A stretch of DNA of 6,870 nucleotides from CAYYBZ01 sp964470285 [NCBI: uncultured Oligoflexia bacterium]. Its GTDB lineage: Bacteria > Bdellovibrionota_G > CAYYBZ01. Below, piece after piece: positions 1-5,503 of the stretch. Location of the stretch: assembly GCA_964470285.1 (NCBI GenBank), contig CAYYBZ010000107.1, forward strand, positions 1 to 6,870, in the 5' to 3' direction. Position numbers and translations under genes: made by a program. Numbering within the stretch: the first letter of the stretch is position 1; each line of letters begins with the position of its first letter. The notes beneath the pieces are model-generated. The model was not told the DNA's origin and made no database searches. It was given only the letters and a program-made list of their open reading frames with translations.

Positions 1-676
1 CCCAAAGCTGCTGCCTTGTCATTGGTTTTCCGAACCTTGTAATAAACAGATATTCACTGTCACGCCCCCTTAAAAGCTTGGGTCTTGACTCCTCAATGTA
101 TTTTCGTATGCGGCATAATGCCTGATTACCCATGGGTACTATTCTTTGTTTTGAACCTTTTCCCGTGGTTTCCAGATAGCCTACATTGAAATTAACCGCA
201 TCACATTTGATGTTTATGAGTTCAGAGGCTCTTAATCCACAGGCGTAAAGAGTTTCCAAGAGGGCTCTGTCTCTTATTCCGACTAGTGTTTTATTATCCG
301 GGGCACTTAATAAATCTTCGACTTCATCAATAGAAAGTACATCGGGAAGTTTTTTATCAATTCTGGGTGTATCAATGTTCATCAGAGGATTATCTTTTTT
401 AATGCCTTCTATTAAAAGGTATTTAAAGAAATTTCTAAGAGATATTATTTTTCTTGCAAGTGATGATTTTGTAATGTCGTAAGAATTAAGTTCCTCGATG
501 AATCCCACGATGTGGGGTTTTGAAATTTTAGAAACATCCTCCAAATCGTTTTGAAAGGCATAGTCGGAAAACTGTACCAGATCGATGGAATATGAATCAA
601 CACTGTTTTTAGCAAGGCCTTTTTCTACCTTAATAAAGTTAAGATATTGATCTATTAAAATCGATAAATCTGGCAT
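1..676 (-). CDS. xerD: XerD-type tyrosine recombinase, C-terminus cut by window edge
   Basis: Site-specific tyrosine recombinase of the XerC/XerD family, which resolves chromosome dimers at dif sites before cell division. The 225 visible codons start at ATG 676-674. Residues 1 to about 85 form the SAM-like N-terminal core-binding domain (MPDLSILIDQYLNF, KNSVDSYSIDL). The catalytic domain begins around residue 110. Visible active-site residues are Arg149 in CGLRASELI and Lys173 in TTGKGSKQRIVPMG. The His-x-x-Arg, second His and nucleophilic Tyr lie beyond position 1; family members are about 295-300 residues, so roughly 70 are missing. The GKPMTRQQLW stretch near the cut is more like XerD than XerC. 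The start overlaps the stop of the diguanylate cyclase gene by one base (TAATG) and has no clear Shine-Dalgarno, which suggests translational coupling. The family call is firm. XerD rather than another Xer paralogue is likely but not proven. Confidence 0.9.
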   Translation of the reverse strand, partial: MPDLSILIDQYLNFIKVEKGLAKNSVDSYSIDLVQFSDYAFQNDLEDVSKISKPHIVGFIEELNSYDITKSSLARKIISLRNFFKYLLIEGIKKDNPLMNIDTPRIDKKLPDVLSIDEVEDLLSAPDNKTLVGIRDRALLETLYACGLRASELINIKCDAVNFNVGYLETTGKGSKQRIVPMGNQALCRIRKYIEESRPKLLRGRDSEYLFITRFGKPMTRQQLW

Positions 677-1593
677 TATTTGGTTTTCTGGTAAGATGTT
701 TTGTTTCTACCGGAATTTTTTGCCTTGTATAATTGTTCGTCGGCAGATTTTATAAACTCACTGACGTTTTTATATGTAGATTCCGTAAAAATCGATATTC
801 CAATGGAAATAGTAACCGGGATATTTTTCTTTTCCCATTTAAATTTATGTCTCTTAACTGATTTTCTTAAATTTTCTGCAATTATAAGTGCCTGATCAAT
901 AGAAGTATCTCTTAGCAAAATGGCGAATTCTTCTCCTCCGTATCTGGCAAGTAAGTCTTCCTGACGTTTCTGGGATTTAATCATGGATATCATTTCTTTA
1001 AGAATAAAATCTCCCGCTAGATGTCCATGCTTGTCATTTATCTTCTTGAAATGATCAATATCAAATAAAATCAATGAAACAGGGACCTTATGCCTTCTAG
1101 AATAGCTCATTTCAGTGTTAATGCGATCCATAAAATATTTTTTGTTATAAATGCCGGTTAAAAAATCGCGGTTTGCAGAATTATACAGTTCTTCATTAAA
1201 TGTATTTTCAATAGCGTCGAGATAGTTAAACTTTAGAATTGTGTATGTTCCTATTTGCACTCTATCGCCGTCCTGCAGAGTATGCTTTTTGATTTTCATT
1301 CCGTTTACCAGAGTTCCGTTTGTACTGCCTAAATCCGAAATGCTTATTCCTTTAGCCGTAACTTCGACTCTGGCATGTTTTCTTGAAACTTCTTCGTCAT
1401 TGACATGTATATCGCATGTTTCGTTTCGGCCGATAAAAAACTTTTTTTTATCGATTTCAAAGTTTTTACCTATATCCTGACCGGCTAGAACGACAAAACA
1501 TGCTTTAATATCGGTAATTTTATTGAATGTCTCTTCAATATTCTTTCTAACGGTCTTGTCTTCCATAGTCCCTATTTCTCTAATCGTTTCCAT
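676..1593 (-). CDS. FHA domain-containing diguanylate cyclase (GGDEF)
   Basis: Predicted cytoplasmic enzyme that makes cyclic di-GMP from two GTP, under control of a phosphothreonine-binding FHA domain. The FHA domain spans about residues 32-122 and carries the expected contacts: Gly55-Arg56, Ser70-Arg71-x-His73 and Asn92-Gly93 in STNGT. The GGDEF domain spans about 138-300: DFLTGIYN at 143-150, metal-binding Asp178 in LFDIDHFKKIND, and GGEEF at 219-223. An RxxD motif (Arg210 to Asp213) five residues before GGEEF matches the product-inhibition I-site. All catalytic residues are present, so the enzyme is probably active and feedback-inhibited. There is no membrane segment or signal peptide. 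The start at 1593 lacks a clear ribosome site; a second ATG ten codons in (1566-1564) follows AGGG closely and is a real alternative, lying before the FHA domain in either case. The gene is first in an operon with xerD. The signal or partner kinase is unknown. Confidence 0.95.
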   Translation of the reverse strand: METIREIGTMEDKTVRKNIEETFNKITDIKACFVVLAGQDIGKNFEIDKKKFFIGRNETCDIHVNDEEVSRKHARVEVTAKGISISDLGSTNGTLVNGMKIKKHTLQDGDRVQIGTYTILKFNYLDAIENTFNEELYNSANRDFLTGIYNKKYFMDRINTEMSYSRRHKVPVSLILFDIDHFKKINDKHGHLAGDFILKEMISMIKSQKRQEDLLARYGGEEFAILLRDTSIDQALIIAENLRKSVKRHKFKWEKKNIPVTISIGISIFTESTYKNVSEFIKSADEQLYKAKNSGRNKTSYQKTK

Positions 1594-1664
1594 TATGACA
1601 GTTAAGATTACGCGGGAGTTGAAAGTTTAATTTATCAAACTGCAGCAAACTCTTTAAACGCTAA

Positions 1665-1693
1665 ATTCTAACAATTTGGAGCATTTGAGTCAA
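1665..1693 (-). promoter_or_regulatory. Sigma70-like promoter for the diguanylate cyclase-xerD operon
   Basis: On the minus strand, TTGACT at 1693-1688 (5 of 6 matches to the -35 consensus) is separated by exactly 17 bases from TAGAAT at 1670-1665 (5 of 6 to the -10 consensus). It lies in the 104-base gap between the permease stop (1698) and the cyclase start (1593) and would give a leader of about 65 nucleotides. No convincing terminator hairpin is seen in the gap, so read-through from the upstream ABC operon is also possible. Confidence 0.6.
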
Positions 1694-1697
1694 ACAA

Positions 1698-2513
1698 CTA
1701 ATAATGAATTAGGCTTCCGTTGCGTTTTACCCAATTAAGGGCATATTTAAATGAAATTACGCTTAAAGGAAGAAGGGTTAAGGCGAAAATAAGAAGAAAG
1801 AATATCTCATTTTTAAGCTGTAAAACGTTATAACCCTGAATAATAGTTTTTCTAAGGGCCGATAGGGAATATGTCAGAGGAACGAATTTGGAAAGCATCT
1901 GAAGAGATTTGGGTAAGAGCTCAACCGGGAAATAGACGCCTCCGACCAATACGGATACCGATGAAAACAGCCAGGTAATGGGATTACCGCGTTTAAATAC
2001 CATTATAAAGCTTGAGGATAAAACTCCTAAAGAGCTGAATACGATAGTTGAAAGCAATAGAATTATTCCAGATGAAACAATATCTATTTTGCTGAAATCG
2101 AATTTAAAAATTACAACTCCGATTAATAAATAAACAATCACGTTAACTGAAGAAAAAAGAAAGCTCCAGATAGAAAGCCCGAGGAAAATCAGAGCTTCCT
2201 TTGTTGGTGTTGAAACAATTGTCTCCAGGGTTCCCATCGACCTTTCTCCTCTTAGTGAGCCGGAAAAGGTGCCAAGAGCGGTCAATAGGAAGTTGGAAAT
2301 GGAAATGCCGATGAGAACGAAAGGAAAATATTTACCCCCGAATTTGTTCAGCATTTCAATGCTTTTGATTCCGAAAAGACGCGCGAGGAAATAGTAAGTT
2401 GCTATACCCATAACTATGCTTACAATGTTTAACAAAAGGGCGAACCTGTATCCCTTCATTACCGTGAAATCTCTTTTGATAAATACAAATATTTTTTTAA
2501 GATATAGAAACAA
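1698..2513 (-). CDS. ABC-2 type transporter permease
   Basis: Integral membrane subunit of an ABC-2 class exporter (the class that includes NodJ, DrrB and polysaccharide exporters). It is 271 residues long, typical for the family, with about six hydrophobic segments near residues 23-46, 62-84, 114-136, 146-172, 181-200 and 235-256. After the second segment, GERSMGTLETIVSTPT (89-104) matches the conserved cytoplasmic stretch of ABC-2 permeases (R-x-x-G-T-L-E). The VPLTYSLSALR motif at 211-221 is also typical. The start is taken as TTG 2513-2511: it follows an AGGA at six bases spacing and gives the usual short basic amphipathic N-terminus (LKKIFVFIKRDF). The first in-frame ATG would be codon 19 (2459). 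It starts 8 bases after the ATPase stop, so the two are surely co-transcribed and form one transporter. The substrate cannot be read from sequence; context suggests a glycolipid or polysaccharide. Confidence 0.9.
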   Translation of the reverse strand: MFLYLKKIFVFIKRDFTVMKGYRFALLLNIVSIVMGIATYYFLARLFGIKSIEMLNKFGGKYFPFVLIGISISNFLLTALGTFSGSLRGERSMGTLETIVSTPTKEALIFLGLSIWSFLFSSVNVIVYLLIGVVIFKFDFSKIDIVSSGIILLLSTIVFSSLGVLSSSFIMVFKRGNPITWLFSSVSVLVGGVYFPVELLPKSLQMLSKFVPLTYSLSALRKTIIQGYNVLQLKNEIFFLLIFALTLLPLSVISFKYALNWVKRNGSLIHY

Positions 2514-2519
2514 AATTCA

Positions 2520-2523
2520 TCCT
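2520..2523 (-). promoter_or_regulatory. Ribosome-binding site supporting a TTG start of the permease
   Basis: AGGA on the minus strand overlaps the UAG stop of the ATPase gene and sits six bases before TTG 2513-2511. An ATG at 2520-2518 lies in another frame and stops after seven codons. The spacing therefore favours the TTG start. Confidence 0.55.
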
Positions 2524-3280
2524 AGTTTCTTACATAGCTTTTATAAAGCTTGTCCAAGCTTGATGCCTTTAACTTGTCCTTTTTGAAATCGGCGACAATA
2601 CCCAGTTTATCCAAAATCACAAATCTGTCCGCAAAACCTTCGATTTCGTTCATGTTGTGAGTAGTAAAAAGAACTGTTTTACCGTCTCTCTTTGCAAGAG
2701 TATTTTTAATATAATCCATGACGTCTGATGCCGTAGCCGCATCAACACTTTTAACAGGTTCATCAAGAAGAATAATTTTGAAATCTCTTATCAAGCCTCT
2801 TGCCAGATTGAGTTTTTGTTTTAAACCGGTCGAATATTCCTGATATCTTTTATCAAGGTGCTCACCGAGTTTTAAAATCCTGTCTATGTTTTGGATTCTT
2901 TCCTCTGTTTCATATTTTTTAAGATTGCAAAGTGTCGCGAAGAAATTCAGATTTTGTTTGCCCGTCAGTCTGAAATAAAAGCTTCTTTCTTCACTAGTTA
3001 CAAGACTTACACGCTCCCTAACCGGAATCGGGTCGACGTTTGGATCAAAGCCTTCCACCAAAACCTTACCTTTATTAGGCAAAATAAGCGTAGAAAGCAT
3101 CTTGAAAATAGTTGTTTTGCCGGCACCGTTGGGCCCCAGAAGCGCTACAATCTCTCCCTTTTTAAAGCTTAAATTTATTTTCTTGAAAACTTCTATTTTC
3201 TTTTTTCGCAAAGAGAAAAGCTTATCTTTGGGTGAAAAAAAAGTTTTATCGCAGTTAATCAGTTTTACTATTTCTTCCAT
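2522..3280 (-). CDS. ABC transporter ATP-binding protein (ABC-2 export type)
   Basis: Cytoplasmic ATPase subunit that powers the neighbouring ABC-2 permease. Of 252 residues, Walker A is GPNGAGKTT at 49-57, the signature loop is the degenerate YSTGLKQK at 149-156 (usual in DrrA/CcmA-like exporters in place of LSGGQ), Walker B is IILLDEP at 169-175 with catalytic Glu174, the D-loop is SVD at 178-180 and the switch His is His208 in TTHNM. The Q-loop region reads SEERSFYFRLTG, without the canonical Gln, as in a recognisable subgroup of ABC-2 ATPases. All catalytic residues are present. A basic insertion (SPKDKLFSLRKKKIEVF, about 16-32) precedes the core. The start ATG at 3280 lies 26 bases inside the extended nucleotidyltransferase frame that ends at 3255, and it has no strong ribosome site, which suggests coupling to that frame. 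The substrate is unknown. Confidence 0.93.
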   Translation of the reverse strand: MEEIVKLINCDKTFFSPKDKLFSLRKKKIEVFKKINLSFKKGEIVALLGPNGAGKTTIFKMLSTLILPNKGKVLVEGFDPNVDPIPVRERVSLVTSEERSFYFRLTGKQNLNFFATLCNLKKYETEERIQNIDRILKLGEHLDKRYQEYSTGLKQKLNLARGLIRDFKIILLDEPVKSVDAATASDVMDYIKNTLAKRDGKTVLFTTHNMNEIEGFADRFVILDKLGIVADFKKDKLKASSLDKLYKSYVRN

Positions 3281-3581
3281 ATATCATCTTGTAAGTGTTT
3301 AAACTTAACCTCACTATTTTAAAAAAGAACGTCTTAAAAAGATGGACAAATCTTAAAGGATATTGGCTTAAAATAAAGAAAAATCCTTTTTTGTTTCTTT
3401 CGGTTTTGAGCTCCATAAACTTTCTTGAGGGGAAAAATATTTTTGTAAAAGACTTAAGCCATGAATTCTGCGAAAGAATCTGTAGAAAAAGACTGGAATC
3501 CTGTAGGATCGGAATTTCATGACGTCTAAAATAATCATTTTCTATTTTCAAAGACAGTTTTCTCCAGAATGATCCGCAATT
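3255..3581 (-). pseudogene. C-terminal part of the nucleotidyltransferase gene, cut off by an in-frame UAA
   Basis: Directly after the UAA at 3584-3582, the same reading frame stays open for 108 codons (from NCGSFWRKLSLK) to a stop at 3255. The translation contains KIFFPSRKFMELKTERNK followed by a hydrophobic, basic stretch (ILSQYPLRFVHLFKTFFFK). This resembles the FPS-containing tail I know from full-length NTP_transf_5 proteins. Adding it gives a product of about 407 residues, close to family size, against 298 for the shorter frame. The frame ends inside the start of the ATPase gene, as expected for a tightly packed operon. It could be expressed as a separate piece from TTG 3551-3549, which has GGAG at 3565-3562 ten bases upstream. 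The same-frame continuity is seen directly; the family assignment of the tail is from memory and moderate. Confidence 0.7.
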
Positions 3582-4478
3582 TTATTCAATTTCAGATATT
3601 AAATCCTCAGGAACATGGGAATTATAGAACTTTTTTGAAAGTTTAAGCGGAATATATACAAGTTTTGTAAGATTCAAGCGTGTTATACATGAAAAAAAGT
3701 CTTTCCAGTTCAATCTGTCACCGTAATAAGATATTAATCCGTCTATCTCCGAAATTGATCTTAATCCAAAACCGAAATTATGGTACGTGCAGTGCGTAGT
3801 GATATTTATTAACTGATGTTCAGGGGATAAAGACTTGTAATTTAAATCTTTAATACTTTCGGTTATACAATTGTCCCATATTTCACTGTTTGAAAGCTGA
3901 TCTGAAATCTTTAGCGAAAGAAGCCTGAAATGTACCTCCAGAACCGAGTTTCCTCTTGTAAATTTTACATCATCTACATGACTTTTGATTGCATTGTCTG
4001 AAAGAAGGGGAAGTAATTCATCTTTAACTTTATTATCGTTATGAACCTGAACATAATTATTTTCTTTTAGAAACTGATGCCATCTTTTCGCATCCTCATA
4101 TTTTGCCACAATGTCAATGTCTATCATTTCTCTTAAAGCGGGTTCTTTGTATAAAATTCTTGAAAGGATGGCTCCTTTTAGCGGGATAAACGACAAAGAA
4201 ACTTTTTCGGTTTCTTTTCTAAGATAATCAAATTCCAACTGCCTGGCTAATGCGGCAATTTTTAATGAATGAAACGTACTTTCATATTCAGAAATAATTT
4301 TCTTAAATCTAGGTTTTTTTATAAATCGGGTATAAAGCAGTGGAAGCAAAAGGTTGTTTCTGGCCAGATTCATGAGATTTTCTATATCAAGATCGGTATT
4401 TATGTAATCGTTAAGCGAGGGTATGGACATAAGCTTTGATGCCTTGATAAGAAAAAGTTCTTCTTTTGAATAAGCCAT
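3582..4478 (-). CDS. Nucleotidyltransferase family protein (NTP_transf_5-like), probably truncated
   Basis: Resembles the NTP_transf_5 family of uncharacterised nucleotidyltransferase-fold proteins, often found in polysaccharide, exosortase-linked and lasso-peptide gene clusters. The product of this frame is 298 residues. Visible family features are FIPLKGAIL at 98-105, LREMIDIDIV at 115-124 (Asp120 and Asp122 as the presumed metal-binding pair), LEVHFRL at 180-186, and the His-rich LSPEHQLINITTHCTYHNF at 217-235. There is no signal peptide or membrane segment. The biochemical reaction of the family is not established, so no substrate is given. The ATG at 4478 lies just downstream of a near-consensus promoter; no good ribosome site precedes it. 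The frame stops at UAA 3584-3582, but the same frame continues with what looks like the rest of the protein, so this product probably lacks its last quarter. It is the first gene of the operon with the ABC transporter. Confidence 0.8.
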   Translation of the reverse strand: MAYSKEELFLIKASKLMSIPSLNDYINTDLDIENLMNLARNNLLLPLLYTRFIKKPRFKKIISEYESTFHSLKIAALARQLEFDYLRKETEKVSLSFIPLKGAILSRILYKEPALREMIDIDIVAKYEDAKRWHQFLKENNYVQVHNDNKVKDELLPLLSDNAIKSHVDDVKFTRGNSVLEVHFRLLSLKISDQLSNSEIWDNCITESIKDLNYKSLSPEHQLINITTHCTYHNFGFGLRSISEIDGLISYYGDRLNWKDFFSCITRLNLTKLVYIPLKLSKKFYNSHVPEDLISEIE

Positions 4479-4490
4479 AACTTGATCGCA

Positions 4491-4519
4491 ATTATAAGAT
4501 ATTTGCCTTAGCTAATCAA
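4491..4519 (-). promoter_or_regulatory. Sigma70-like promoter for the nucleotidyltransferase-ABC operon
   Basis: On the minus strand, TTGATT at 4519-4514 (4 of 6 to the -35 consensus) is separated by exactly 17 bases from a perfect TATAAT at 4496-4491. Transcription would start near 4484, only about five bases before the ATG at 4478, giving an almost leaderless transcript that agrees with the missing ribosome site. It lies in the 54-base divergent gap, with its -35 box two bases from the ribosome site of the opposing glycosyltransferase gene. Confidence 0.6.
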
Positions 4520-4520
4520 A

Positions 4521-4526
4521 AAGGGA
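4521..4526 (+). promoter_or_regulatory. Ribosome-binding site of the glycosyltransferase gene
   Basis: AAGGGA sits six bases before TTG 4533 and twelve before ATG 4539. The spacing favours the TTG as start, although the ATG two codons later would change the protein by only two residues. Confidence 0.5.
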
Positions 4527-4532
4527 ATAATA

Positions 4533-5501
4533 TTGAATATGAAGATCGAAAATACAGTTTCAATCATTGTTCCTGCTAAGAATGAGGAAAAACACATTGA
4601 AAAATGCGTAAAGTCCCTTTTAAAGCTTAATTATCAACATATTGAAATAATTATAATAAATGACGGCTCAACAGATAAAACCGGCCAAATTCTTGAAAAA
4701 TACAGAGATAAGATAAAAATTATCACGCTTAACGGTCAGGGTCCCGGTAAAGCGAGAAATTTAGCAGTTAAGGAGGCTAAGGGTCGATTTATTGCTTTTA
4801 CCGATGCTGATTGCAGGGTCGATATAGAATGGGTAGATGAATTGTTGATAGCCTTCAACGATCCTGTCGTGCAAGGGGTAGGAGGAAGCCAGAAAACAGC
4901 TTCAGATGAAACAAAGTTTGGCAGGCTAGTCGGAAAATTTTTCAATACATTCGGTTTTTCTTCGGATTATATTCAAAATAAATCAAGAATTTCACCTGTA
5001 AACCACAATCCGACATGCAACGTCATGTATCGAAGAGAAGTTTTTGATAATGAAAATTTTACAGAGGATTTATGGCCCTGTGAAGACCTTGAACTTGATT
5101 TGAGACTTGTTAAAAAGGGGATTAAGCTGGTCAATAATCCCAAGGCTATAGTTTACCATTACAGACCGGCTAATTTTATCTCATTTATGAAAATGATGTC
5201 CCGATACGGCAGGGCTCATGCAAAACTTCTTAATAAAAGAGGCTTTTGCCAAAACATTCACTACATTCCGTTGATTATATTTCTTTTTGCCGCTTTAAAT
5301 GTAATTCTATACAGAGGCGGCATTAACCGGTTTATGCTTCTATATGCGCTTATAATTCCTTTAGGATTAGGGTATATTTATCTTAGAAATAAATCTGTAG
5401 ACGACACTGTTAAAGTATTATTACTTATTATAGCGGTTATAGCCGTTTGGCTTTACGGCTATTTTGCGGGTGCTGCAGAAGAATTCTTAAATAGTAAATA
5501 A
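4533..5501 (+). CDS. Glycosyltransferase family 2, membrane-associated
   Basis: GT-A fold enzyme predicted to transfer a sugar from a nucleotide donor to a lipid or growing glycan at the inner face of the membrane. Of 322 residues, the catalytic domain covers about 8-235: VSIIVPAKNEEKHI at 9-22, INDGSTDKT at 42-50 (nucleotide binding), GPGKARN at 70-76, the metal-binding DAD at 91-93, and WPCEDLELDLRLVKKG at 181-196 with the candidate catalytic-base ED at 184-185. Three hydrophobic segments follow, at about 245-260, 266-285 and 292-312, anchoring the C-terminus in the membrane. All expected motifs are intact. The start is TTG 4533 by ribosome-site spacing, or ATG 4539. It is divergent from the nucleotidyltransferase operon and ends two bases before the radical SAM gene, with which it must be co-transcribed. 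No convincing plus-strand promoter was found in the short gap. Donor and acceptor are unknown. Confidence 0.92.
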   Translation: MNMKIENTVSIIVPAKNEEKHIEKCVKSLLKLNYQHIEIIIINDGSTDKTGQILEKYRDKIKIITLNGQGPGKARNLAVKEAKGRFIAFTDADCRVDIEWVDELLIAFNDPVVQGVGGSQKTASDETKFGRLVGKFFNTFGFSSDYIQNKSRISPVNHNPTCNVMYRREVFDNENFTEDLWPCEDLELDLRLVKKGIKLVNNPKAIVYHYRPANFISFMKMMSRYGRAHAKLLNKRGFCQNIHYIPLIIFLFAALNVILYRGGINRFMLLYALIIPLGLGYIYLRNKSVDDTVKVLLLIIAVIAVWLYGYFAGAAEEFLNSK

Positions 5502-5503
5502 TA

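Noticed and set aside
1594-1697. Rho-independent terminator after the permease gene
   Set aside because: No GC-rich hairpin followed by a T run is present; the CTGCAG palindrome near 1640 is too short.
3295-3522. A 75-codon plus-strand frame in the apparent gap between the nucleotidyltransferase and ATPase genes
   Set aside because: It is antisense to the continued nucleotidyltransferase frame, has low-complexity Lys/Leu/Phe content and matches no family I recognise.
3368-3538. A 56-codon minus-strand frame starting at ATG 3538
   Set aside because: It has no ribosome site and lies in a different frame over the nucleotidyltransferase C-terminal region, which explains the sequence better.
3582-3584. 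Recoding of the in-frame stop as selenocysteine or pyrrolysine
   Set aside because: The codon is UAA; selenocysteine uses UGA and pyrrolysine uses UAG, and no downstream SECIS-like hairpin was seen.
4466-4498. Plus-strand promoter for the glycosyltransferase (TTGAAT and TATAAG)
   Set aside because: The spacer is 21 bases, outside the usual 16-19, and other pairings in the gap match poorly.
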